The notes under the pieces: generated by a model
Seen by the model: the letters and a program-made list of their open reading frames with translations, nothing else
Database searches by the model: none
Told to the model about the DNA's origin: nothing
In this document: piece after piece, positions 1 to 5,703 of the stretch
Layout: every line of letters begins with the position of its first letter
Position numbering within the stretch: the first letter of the stretch is position 1
Translations under genes and position numbers: made by a program
Assembly (NCBI GenBank): GCA_002404345.1
Contig: DHJN01000215.1
Coordinates: forward strand, 1-13,260
Length of the DNA: 13,260 bases
Source: Actinobacteria bacterium UBA4719
GTDB taxonomy: Bacteria; Actinomycetota; Actinomycetes; Actinomycetales; Dermatophilaceae
Reading direction: 5' to 3'

Positions 1-43
1 AATTATTGCGCGAGCCCTTAGCCTGCTTCGTGCTCTTGGTCAT
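1..43 (-). CDS. Possible 5' end of a minus-strand gene, cut by the window edge
   Basis: An ATG on the minus strand at 43-41 opens a frame reading MTKSTKQAKGSRNN to the window edge. Eleven of the codons before the last two end mostly in G or C, as in the real genes here, and a short Lys/Ser-rich start is a common N-terminus. There is no clear Shine-Dalgarno sequence and no TAnnnT element six bases upstream. The plus-strand frames over the same bases are also briefly open, so this could equally be the tail of a plus-strand gene or non-coding. No function can be given. Confidence 0.3.
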   Translation of the reverse strand, partial: MTKSTKQAKGSRNN

Positions 44-122
44 GAGCACGATCGTGACATCAGGCGGTCCCGTACGCGACCTCACCAGACCATGGACCTG
101 ATTCGATGGAAGGATGGCGCTC

Positions 123-893
123 ATGCGCGTGCTCCTCTCCCATGACGACCTCGGCAGCTGGGCGCCCGGCCATGACTGGGTGATGGATCCGGAGGCGCTG
201 GCCCTCGCCTACGCCTACCCCGAGCTCTCCGCGGAACAGGGCTGGGTCAGGGCCAACTTCATCTCGACGTTGGACGGCGCCGCAGCCGGTGACGACGGGC
301 GCTCGGGTTCCATCAACACCGGTGCCGACCGCGACGTGTTCGCACTCCTGAGGGTGCTGGCGGACGTGGTCCTCATCGGTGCGGGCACGGCACGGATCGA
401 GGGGTATCGCCGGGCCACAGTTCGTGCCCCCTGGCTGGATCTGCGCGAAGGCCGACCCGCGCATCCCACGATAGCGGTCGTCAGCCGCTCGGGTGACATC
501 CCGCCGCGGCTGAGCCAGGCCCGCAAGGACTCCGGTGAGCTCCTGTTGATCACCTGCGAGCGTGCCGGTGCTGAGGCGATCGATCTTGCCCGGGACACGC
601 TGGGCCAGGAGCACGTGATCGTCGAGGGAGACGCAAGCGTTGACCTGGCCGCAGCGGTGGACGCCCTGGTTGATCGAGGACTGCGGCGCATCCTCTGCGA
701 AGGCGGTCCTCATCTCATGCGGGACCTCACGGCGTCGGGGCGCCTCGACGAGCTCTGTCTGACCCTCGCCCCGACACTGGTCGCCGGGGACCACCCACGC
801 ATCACTGCCGGTGCCCCGGTGACCGCAAACCTGTTGCCCCGGCTGCTGATCGAGTCGGAGGGCACGCTTCTCGGGCGCTGGGCCAAGCCCTGA
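123..893 (+). CDS. Pyrimidine reductase family protein (RibD C-terminal / DHFR-like fold)
   Basis: This 256-residue protein looks like the stand-alone RibD_C reductase family, whose riboflavin-pathway members reduce the ribosyl-amino-pyrimidine intermediate with NADPH. Visible family features are the N-terminal strand and loop VRANFISTLDGAA (about residues 42-54, with the substrate-loop Asp-Gly), then VLIGAGT (about 83-89). Near residue 182 is the cofactor-loop motif CEGGPHLMRDL. An ATG at 114 is in frame. I prefer 123 because GGAAGGA at 108-114 then sits 8 bases from the start, whereas it would overlap the 114 start. The gene stands alone with no other riboflavin gene in view, so the substrate is unknown; paralogues in actinobacteria are often annotated only to family. 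It converges on the hydrolase with 62 bp between stops. Confidence 0.85.
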   Translation: MRVLLSHDDLGSWAPGHDWVMDPEALALAYAYPELSAEQGWVRANFISTLDGAAAGDDGRSGSINTGADRDVFALLRVLADVVLIGAGTARIEGYRRATVRAPWLDLREGRPAHPTIAVVSRSGDIPPRLSQARKDSGELLLITCERAGAEAIDLARDTLGQEHVIVEGDASVDLAAAVDALVDRGLRRILCEGGPHLMRDLTASGRLDELCLTLAPTLVAGDHPRITAGAPVTANLLPRLLIESEGTLLGRWAKP

Positions 894-940
894 GCACCGG
901 GCCCTGAGCGCTCGGTGGTCCGGGTCGCCAGTCAAGAAGG

Positions 941-959
941 CAGTCAGTCAGTCAGTCAG
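941..959. repeat. Tetranucleotide repeat (CAGT)4-CAG over a stop codon
   Basis: Four full copies of CAGT plus CAG lie in the gap between the reductase and the hydrolase. The repeat covers the hydrolase stop (TGA on the minus strand, 958-956). Read on the minus strand it is a CTGA run, so it supplies TGA in more than one frame. It directly abuts a 14-bp tandem duplication at 957-984. Confidence 0.9.
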
Positions 960-2215
960 GCTCGATTTTTCAGGTTCGATTTTTCAGCAAGGAATGCCCT
1001 CACGACGGCATCCCATCGTTCGGGATCGACATTCCATTCCTTGGTATGCCGTGCCTCGCGCCAGGGCTCGAAGCGGACCAGGTCCGGCCGCTTGGCGGCC
1101 AATGAGATCGACGGTCCAGCGGGTACGAACTCGTCGTCAAGCGAATGAATGAGCAGGGTGGGGTGTTTCAGCTCGTCGGCTCGGTGCTCCCAGTTCGTCA
1201 GAGCCACGTCGATGGGCTCGTGTACTCCGACGAGTCGGCGGGCCCATCGATGGCCGATCAATGAACGGCTCAGGCTCCCGATCGGGCCGGGGATCTTGTG
1301 CAGCGCACCGTGGTGACGAAGCACGTCGGCCCAGTCGATGACCGGCGCATCCAGGACCACCGCCGTGACGCGATCCGAGAGCCACGAACGGTCCAGGGTC
1401 TGCAGAACGATGGCAGCACCCATGGACCACCCGAACAGGACGATCTCCTGCGCGCCCGCGTCGACGGCGTGCAGGAGGGCCGCTTCGAGGTCGCGCCACT
1501 CCGAAAGCCCAAGGCTGTACCTGCCGTCCGAGCTCGTCGGGGCGCCGATGTCGTTGCGGTACAGGGGAATCAGGGCGGTGAAGCCGAGGTTGTGAAGGAC
1601 AGGCACCGCGCGCAGGCACTCTTCCCGCGGCGCTCCCCTACCGTGCACAAGAATCGCCCAACGATCCCCGTCATCACTGCCGGCTATGGCACCGCCGGCT
1701 ATGGCACCGCCGGCTATGGCACCGCCGGCTATGGCACTGCCGGCTGCCGGCACCTCCCAGGCCGCCAGCATCCCGATCTCCGCGGCGATCTCCACGTCAT
1801 GCGACGGGAGCCCCAACGCGTCCCGAGGGTTGCCCGCAAAGTAGTACTGGTTCCAACGTGCCGGGCCAACGCGCAACTCACCTACGTCGACTCCCTCGAG
1901 CACCCGTCGGACCCGACCGGACTCCTGGTCAACCTCGAGCACCGCGCCCACTCTGGCGTGCCCCCGACCGCCGTCGAACCAGAGCCCGTAGCGACCGGGC
2001 TGCCCCGACTCCGGGGTCAGCCCCAGGGTCACGCTGTCGTCCTCGACCACCAGAATCTGAATGTCGTCCGGCCTGAGCCGATCCGGCGTCAGCACCCTGC
2101 GCGCGAAATACGTTGCAGCACAGACGCTCCCGGCCGCGGACAGGGCTGCCGCGACGACGCCTGCGGCGGCGGTCACGACAAGACTTCTTCGGGCAACCTG
2201 ACGATGTTTTGGCAC
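956..2215 (-). CDS. Membrane-anchored alpha/beta hydrolase (serine esterase/peptidase-like)
   Basis: This 419-residue protein starts with basic residues and one hydrophobic segment (about 11-37), an uncleaved anchor or signal peptide. A beta-rich region of about 110 residues follows, then an alpha/beta hydrolase domain from about residue 185. The nucleophile elbow is GWSMG (262-266, Ser264). Asp360 or Asp361 in HSLDDEFVP and His390 in EARHTKEWN complete the likely triad, and ILVHGRG (188-194) fits the oxyanion-hole strand. The domain resembles the prolyl-oligopeptidase-like/esterase branch; the substrate is not predictable and the active site probably faces outward. The start is GTG at 2215. 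GACCAT ends six bases before it, and no good Shine-Dalgarno is seen. Between the two domains is an unusual (AIAGG)n insert, and the C-terminus carries a 14-bp duplication. Confidence 0.85.
   Translation of the reverse strand: MPKHRQVARRSLVVTAAAGVVAAALSAAGSVCAATYFARRVLTPDRLRPDDIQILVVEDDSVTLGLTPESGQPGRYGLWFDGGRGHARVGAVLEVDQESGRVRRVLEGVDVGELRVGPARWNQYYFAGNPRDALGLPSHDVEIAAEIGMLAAWEVPAAGSAIAGGAIAGGAIAGGAIAGSDDGDRWAILVHGRGAPREECLRAVPVLHNLGFTALIPLYRNDIGAPTSSDGRYSLGLSEWRDLEAALLHAVDAGAQEIVLFGWSMGAAIVLQTLDRSWLSDRVTAVVLDAPVIDWADVLRHHGALHKIPGPIGSLSRSLIGHRWARRLVGVHEPIDVALTNWEHRADELKHPTLLIHSLDDEFVPAGPSISLAAKRPDLVRFEPWREARHTKEWNVDPERWDAVVRAFLAEKSNLKNRA
957..984. repeat. 14-bp tandem duplication at the 3' end of the hydrolase gene
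   Basis: Two 14-base units, CAGGCTCGATTTTT (957-970) and CAGGTTCGATTTTT (971-984), differ at one base. Because 14 is not a multiple of three, each copy is read in a different frame on the minus strand, giving the C-terminal residues EKSNLKNRA. Removing one unit would instead give a tail ending KSSLTD and stopping in the neighbouring CTGA run. Confidence 0.85.
1679..1750. repeat. 15-bp in-frame minisatellite inside the hydrolase gene
   Basis: Four tandem units of GCCGGCTATGGCACC start at 1679, 1694, 1709 and 1724; the last has one change (final C to T). A partial fifth unit, GCCGGCTGCCGG, ends at 1750. On the coding (minus) strand they give (A-I-A-G-G)n, residues 161-179. The copies are identical at synonymous positions, which points to recent expansion. 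Confidence 0.95.
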
Positions 2216-2234
2216 GAGAGCATGGTCTCAGGTC

Positions 2235-2240
2235 CACAAT
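2235..2240 (+). promoter_or_regulatory. Candidate -10 element for leaderless ligC
   Basis: CACAAT ends six bases before the GTG start of ligC, which would put the transcript start at or next to the start codon. It keeps the two best-conserved -10 bases (A at 2, T at 6). No Shine-Dalgarno precedes the GTG. TTGGCA at 2209-2214 is a possible -35, but the spacer of 20 bases is long. The element lies in the 31-bp gap shared with the divergent hydrolase gene. Confidence 0.45.
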
Positions 2241-2246
2241 GCTTTC

Positions 2247-3308
2247 GTGGACCTGCCCATCACCCTTCCGGTGTCGCCCATGCTGGCCAAGGCCGTCACC
2301 GACGTGCCTGCGCCCGACTCCGTCGCGGGAGGCCTGGCCTATGAACCCAAATGGGACGGCTTCCGGTGCATCGTGCTGCGCGACGGTGACCAGGTGGAGC
2401 TCGCCAGCCGCGGCTCCAAACCGCTGACCCGCTACTTCCCGGAAGTGGTCCGGGCGGTCCTGGAGCACTTGCCGCCACGATGCGCCATCGACGCCGAGAT
2501 CGTTGTTCGCGCAGGTCCACCCGGTGCACAGCGACTCGACTGGGAGAGCTTGTCCCAACGCATCCATCCAGCCGACTCCCGGGTCCAGCGGCTCGCCCGG
2601 GAGACTCCTGCCGAGCTGATCTGCTTCGACATACTCGCCCTCGGCGACGACGACCTGACCGGTATGCCGTTCGGCGACCGCCGCACGCGGCTGGAGTCCG
2701 TGCTCTCCACCCTCCCGGTCGACGCGCCTGTTCACCTGACCAGGACCACTACCGATGCCGCCACCGCCCGGGACTGGTTCGAGCGGTTCGAGGGTGCAGG
2801 CCTTGACGGCGTCGTCGCCAAGGCCCTGGCCGCGCCCTACCAACAGGGGAAACGCGTCATGCTCAAGATCAAGCACTCGAGAACAGCCGAGGCGGTGGTC
2901 CTGGGCTACCGGATCCACAAGTCCGGCAGCGGTGTCGGCTCACTTCTCCTTGGTCTGTATGACGAGCACGGCACCCTCTACCCCGTCGGTGGGATCTCGG
3001 CGTTCACCAACGCCCGACGTCTCGAGCTGGTCGACGAGCTCGCGCCTCTGGTGGTCACCGACGATCAAGGAGAGGCGGTGAAGGGCACAACGGACCGCTC
3101 CCGGTTCAGCAGCAACAAGGACACGAGCTTCGTCCGGTTGCGCCCGGAGCGGGTGGTCGAGGTGAAGTTCGACCAGATGGAGGGCCCACGCTTTCGCCAC
3201 ACGGTGACATTGCTGCGTTGGCGTCCTGATCGCGACCCGGACTCCTGTGCGGCAGCTCAGGTCGATCGGCCCATCGCCTACGACCTGGACGCCGTCTTCC
3301 AGCGATAG
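2247..3308 (+). CDS. ligC: ATP-dependent DNA ligase, LigC type
   Basis: LigC seals nicks in DNA using ATP. In mycobacteria LigC works with Prim-PolC in base excision and gap repair, and as a minor ligase in end joining. The 353-residue sequence shows the nucleotidyltransferase motifs in order: motif I EPKWDG with adenylated Lys35, motif III CFDIL (126-130), motif IV DGVVAK (187-192), and motif V MLKIKH (Lys207/Lys209). An OB-fold domain with the motif VI region (about 315-331) follows. The length is that of a stand-alone LigC, with no LigD nuclease or polymerase domains. The N-terminus MDLPITLPVSPMLAK matches the family pattern, which supports GTG at 2247 over the internal ATG at 2280. The gene has no Shine-Dalgarno and is probably leaderless. 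It converges on a Prim-PolC gene, its usual functional partner; no Ku gene is in the window. Confidence 0.93.
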   Translation: MDLPITLPVSPMLAKAVTDVPAPDSVAGGLAYEPKWDGFRCIVLRDGDQVELASRGSKPLTRYFPEVVRAVLEHLPPRCAIDAEIVVRAGPPGAQRLDWESLSQRIHPADSRVQRLARETPAELICFDILALGDDDLTGMPFGDRRTRLESVLSTLPVDAPVHLTRTTTDAATARDWFERFEGAGLDGVVAKALAAPYQQGKRVMLKIKHSRTAEAVVLGYRIHKSGSGVGSLLLGLYDEHGTLYPVGGISAFTNARRLELVDELAPLVVTDDQGEAVKGTTDRSRFSSNKDTSFVRLRPERVVEVKFDQMEGPRFRHTVTLLRWRPDRDPDSCAAAQVDRPIAYDLDAVFQR

Positions 3309-3316
3309 ACGATTCG

Positions 3317-3332
3317 CCCGGCGTTAGCCGGG
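3317..3332 (+). terminator. Hairpin after ligC (probable terminator)
   Basis: CCCGGC-GTTA-GCCGGG forms a perfect 6-bp GC stem with a 4-base loop, starting 9 bases after the ligC stop and followed by TTGTTG. The position between converging genes and the short T-rich tail fit an intrinsic terminator. The T-tract is weak, as is common in high-GC genomes. Confidence 0.6.
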
Positions 3333-3409
3333 TTGTTGCACGGTTGGCGCTCGAAATCGCGCCATCGGTGATGGAAACCGGCTCGCGGTCCCAGGCAGGA
3401 CGCGAGCTG

Positions 3410-4447
3410 CTACGTCTGCTCCGGGGGTTTGCGGGCACGGCTCGGCTGCACCCTGCTCGGCTCCCCCGGCATCTTCGGAAAGTCGGGAGGGAATGGCATC
3501 TCCCCCAGCCCACGCTCCCCAATATCCTTGTCCCAGAGGGCAATTGCCGCCGATACGCTACCCACCACCGCGTCGATCCCGGCCCACGCATCGCCCTCGG
3601 CGGCTAGAATCGCCGGCACGGTGCGGACCGTGAAATCACCCGGCTTCACATCACGGAGGCGCTCCCACGGAACGGGCATCGACACCGTCGCGCAGGGCAG
3701 CGGACGTGGGCTGTAGGCCGAGGCGATCGTGCGGTCACGGTTGGCCTGGTTGAAGTCCACGAACACCTTCTGGCCGCGCTCCTCCTTCCACCAGGCGGTG
3801 GTGACCAGCTCCGGCATACGGCGTTCAAGCTCGCGGGCGATGCCAATGACGGCGTGCCGCACGTCCAGGAACTCGTGGGTCCGGGCGATCCGGACATGGA
3901 CATGCACGCCGCGGTTGCCGGAGGTCTTGACCCACGGGGTGTAGCCAAGCTCTTCGAGCAGGACCTTCAGGCCATATGCCGCCTCGACCGAGTCGGCGAA
4001 ACCACGCCCCGGCTGGGGGTCGAGGTCGATCCGCATCTCGTCGGGGTTGTCGTTGTCGTCGCTACGTACCGGCCACGGGTGGAAGGTGACCGTGTTCATC
4101 TGCACCGCCCACACCGCTGTGGCGATCTCGTCGATGACCAGCTGCGGGTGCGAACGTGCCGACGGATAGCGGCAGATGACCGAACGTGCCCACACCGGAA
4201 CACCTTTCGGCGGATTCTTGGAGAAGAACTCCTCGCCCCCGACGCCGTCCGGGAAGCGCTGCAAAGTCACCGGTCGATCCCCCACCGCGCGCATCAGCCC
4301 GTCGGCCACAGAGGCGACGTACGTGGCAAGGTCCCACTTCGTGATACCCGCGTCCTTCCACATGATCCGATCGGGGCTGGAGACGCGTACCTCGCGGACG
4401 GTGCCATCCGGGGCGGGGACCTGCAACACCTTCGCGCTGCTGCTCAT
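3410..4447 (-). CDS. Stand-alone primase-polymerase of the LigD polymerase family (Prim-PolC)
   Basis: This 345-residue archaeo-eukaryotic primase-type polymerase belongs to the family of the LigD polymerase domain. Such enzymes fill short gaps and prefer ribonucleotides. Catalytic carboxylates are visible: the DLD pair at 141-143 in MRIDLDPQPG, and Asp231 in VFVDFNQANRDRT. The nucleotide-binding motif KTSGNRGVHVHV lies at 174-185. There is no ligase or phosphoesterase domain. In mycobacteria the stand-alone Prim-PolC sits beside ligC genes and the two act together in excision repair. Here the genes converge, their stops 101 bp apart. The start is ATG at 4447, where the minus strand shows TAGGCT exactly six bases upstream and no Shine-Dalgarno, so the mRNA is probably leaderless. 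A LigD-like PolDom role in end joining is the alternative, but without nearby Ku or LigD I favour Prim-PolC. Confidence 0.88.
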   Translation of the reverse strand: MSSSAKVLQVPAPDGTVREVRVSSPDRIMWKDAGITKWDLATYVASVADGLMRAVGDRPVTLQRFPDGVGGEEFFSKNPPKGVPVWARSVICRYPSARSHPQLVIDEIATAVWAVQMNTVTFHPWPVRSDDNDNPDEMRIDLDPQPGRGFADSVEAAYGLKVLLEELGYTPWVKTSGNRGVHVHVRIARTHEFLDVRHAVIGIARELERRMPELVTTAWWKEERGQKVFVDFNQANRDRTIASAYSPRPLPCATVSMPVPWERLRDVKPGDFTVRTVPAILAAEGDAWAGIDAVVGSVSAAIALWDKDIGERGLGEMPFPPDFPKMPGEPSRVQPSRARKPPEQT

Positions 4448-4453
4448 GAGCCG

Positions 4454-4459
4454 AGCCTA
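4454..4459 (-). promoter_or_regulatory. -10 element for leaderless Prim-PolC gene
   Basis: On the minus strand TAGGCT (TAnnnT) is followed by six bases and then the ATG at 4447. There is no Shine-Dalgarno and no evident -35. The spacing predicts transcription starting at the ATG. Confidence 0.5.
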
Positions 4460-4509
4460 GTGCGGCCGTCCAGCCCAGCAGTCCCGGATAGGCAGAGGCA
4501 AAGCGGACC

Positions 4510-4530
4510 GCCGGGAACGTCCAACCCGGC
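4510..4530. promoter_or_regulatory. Inverted repeat overlapping the msrB -35 element
   Basis: GCCGGG (4510-4515) and CCCGGC (4525-4530) are perfect inverted arms separated by 9 bases. The left arm overlaps the GGAAC -35 of the putative msrB promoter, and the right arm lies in its spacer. It could be an operator or chance GC symmetry. No known regulator motif is recognised. Confidence 0.4.
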
Positions 4531-4539
4531 CGTAATGTT
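4514..4539 (+). promoter_or_regulatory. SigR/SigH-type (thiol-stress ECF sigma) promoter of msrB
   Basis: GGAAC (4514-4518) is followed by exactly 18 bases and GTT (4537-4539). This matches the actinobacterial SigR/SigH promoter pattern (GGAAY-N17-19-GTT). Methionine sulfoxide reductase genes are known members of SigR/SigH regulons, so sequence and gene content agree. The start of transcription would fall near 4546-4548, giving a leader of about 55 bases with a strong Shine-Dalgarno. Confidence 0.65.
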
Positions 4540-4602
4540 GTGTAGTGCGTGAGAGACCCACATCGAAAGCACTGGTTTTCAGCCCTGCCCAGGAGGACTC
4601 CG

Positions 4603-5022
4603 ATGAACGACGGCCGCACCTATCCGCTGAACAAGACCGACGAGCAATGGCGTGCCGAGCTCAGCACGCAGGAGTACGAGGTTCTGCGCCAGGCCGGCAC
4701 CGAGCGGCCGGGCGTCGGCGAGTACACCGACACCAAGACCCAGGGTGTGTACTCCTGCCGCGCGTGCGGCGCCGAGCTCTTCCGCAGCGACACCAAGTTC
4801 GACAGCCACTGCGGCTGGCCGTCCTTCTACGCACCTTTGGCAGAGGACCGCGTCGAGTACATCGAGGATCGCAGCATGGGCGCCAAACGGGTCGAAGTCC
4901 GGTGTGCCAACTGCGGATCGCACCTCGGCCACGTCTTCGAGGGTGAGGGCTACGACGTCCCGACCGACCAGCGATACTGCATCAACAGCATCAGCCTGCG
5001 ACTGGAGCCGGCTACGGAATAA
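4603..5022 (+). CDS. msrB: Peptide-methionine (R)-S-oxide reductase MsrB
   Basis: MsrB reduces methionine-R-sulfoxide in proteins back to methionine, using thioredoxin or a similar donor, in the cytoplasm. The 139-residue protein has the full SelR domain. Two CxxC pairs that bind structural zinc are at Cys52/Cys55 and Cys101/Cys104. The signature HCGWPSF is at 69-75, HLGHVF at 107-112, and RYCINS carries the catalytic Cys126. The start is ATG 4603, with AGGAGG at 4591-4596 six bases upstream. An in-frame GTG at 4549 would add 18 residues, has no Shine-Dalgarno and lies close to the predicted transcript start, so I reject it. The upstream GGAAC-N18-GTT promoter suggests induction by thiol/oxidative stress. 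Confidence 0.96.
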   Translation: MNDGRTYPLNKTDEQWRAELSTQEYEVLRQAGTERPGVGEYTDTKTQGVYSCRACGAELFRSDTKFDSHCGWPSFYAPLAEDRVEYIEDRSMGAKRVEVRCANCGSHLGHVFEGEGYDVPTDQRYCINSISLRLEPATE

Positions 5023-5023
5023 G

Positions 5024-5047
5024 CCCGCGAAGAAACCGGGCCGCGGG
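5024..5047 (+). terminator. Weak hairpin between msrB and the DinB-family gene
   Basis: CCCGCG (5024-5029) pairs with CGCGGG (5042-5047) across a 12-base loop, right after the msrB stop. No T-run follows. It could attenuate or stabilise the msrB transcript, but the evidence is only the pairing and the position. Confidence 0.3.
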
Positions 5048-5061
5048 ATGGTGCGCGTCAG

Positions 5062-5067
5062 TAGGTT
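5062..5067 (+). promoter_or_regulatory. -10 element for the leaderless DinB-family gene
   Basis: TAGGTT (TAnnnT) ends six bases before the ATG at 5074. No Shine-Dalgarno is present, so transcription probably begins at the start codon. No clear -35 is seen. Confidence 0.5.
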
Positions 5068-5073
5068 TGGACC

Positions 5074-5589
5074 ATGACGAATCCAGACGCCAGCCAGTTC
5101 CGAAGCGACCCGCCCCGCACCGCCGACGAGCGCGCGATGTACCAAAGCTGGCTGGAATTCCACCGCGGGACCTTGTTGCGGAAGTGCTCGGACCTGACCG
5201 ACGGGCAGCTCAAGAGCGCCTCGGTCCCCCCGTCGAACCTGACACTTCTTGGCTTGCTGCGGCACATGGCCGACGTGGAGCGAGCGTGGTTCCGCATCCG
5301 GGCCGCCGGGCTTGGGCTAGCGGCTCTCTACAGCACCGATGACGACGAGGACGGTGAGTTCGACAACGTGGCGGATGCCGATGTCGCCGAGGCTTTCGCC
5401 ACCTTCAAGGATGAGTGTCTGGCTGCAGATGAGGCAGTTCGCACAATGTCCCTGGGCGACACCTTCGAAGGCAGGAACGGCCCGATCTCGTTGCGGTGGG
5501 TCTATGTCCACATGATCGAGGAGTACGCCCGGCACAACGGCCACGCCGACCTGCTCCGCGAGTGCATCGACGGCGCCACGGGCGCCTGA
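5074..5589 (+). CDS. DinB / DUF664 family protein (possible mycothiol-dependent transferase)
   Basis: The 171-residue protein has the DinB-like four-helix pattern of DUF664. A helix LLRHMADVERAWF carries His64. A C-terminal helix near residues 141-162 (motif HMIEEYARHNGHADLLRE) carries His146, His154 and His157. These histidines are the expected divalent-metal ligands, though exactly which three bind metal cannot be settled by eye. Several actinobacterial members of the family are mycothiol S-transferases that use this low-molecular-weight thiol for detoxification; that role is inferred here. An acidic insert (TDDDEDGEFDN, about 88-98) lies between the helices. The gene follows msrB by 51 bp on the same strand. 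A good -10 six bases before the ATG suggests it also has its own leaderless promoter. Confidence 0.85.
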   Translation: MTNPDASQFRSDPPRTADERAMYQSWLEFHRGTLLRKCSDLTDGQLKSASVPPSNLTLLGLLRHMADVERAWFRIRAAGLGLAALYSTDDDEDGEFDNVADADVAEAFATFKDECLAADEAVRTMSLGDTFEGRNGPISLRWVYVHMIEEYARHNGHADLLRECIDGATGA

Positions 5590-5623
5590 CCGGCCCAGGT
5601 CGATCGGACGATCGGATGACCTA

Positions 5624-5684
5624 GTCGATCAGGGCAGGTCGTCGATCTGGTCGATCAGGCACGTCGTCGATCTCGTCGATCAGG
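5624..5684. repeat. Imperfect 25/26-bp tandem repeat between converging genes
   Basis: Units begin with GTCGATCAGG at 5624, 5650 and 5675. The first two are 26 and 25 bases and end GTCGTCGATCT plus G or C; the third is cut short. The array fills about half of the 114-bp gap between the DinB-family gene and hemQ. The 13-base segment CGATCAGGGCAGG in unit 1 (5626-5638) recurs at 5701-5713, over the last hemQ codons and its stop, so the array looks like an expansion of the hemQ 3' end. Confidence 0.8.
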
Positions 5685-5703
5685 TCGTGGGTTGACCGGC
5701 CGA

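Noticed and set aside
60..935. 291-codon open frame on the minus strand
   Set aside because: It is antisense to the RibD_C-type reductase, which has family motifs. The antisense protein has no recognisable domain.
1298..2344. 348-codon plus-strand frame with a TAGYG peptide repeat
   Set aside because: It lies antisense to the alpha/beta hydrolase, which has a complete triad. The repeat peptide is only the reverse reading of the AIAGG minisatellite.
1929..2918. 329-codon minus-strand frame over ligC
   Set aside because: It is antisense to ligC and the start of the hydrolase. All ligase motifs lie on the other strand.
4549..4602. Upstream GTG start for msrB
   Set aside because: It has no Shine-Dalgarno and lies about where the predicted transcript begins. 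ATG 4603 has AGGAGG at ideal spacing.
5624..5684. CRISPR-like array
   Set aside because: Units are contiguous without unique spacers, are few and imperfect, and no cas gene is nearby.
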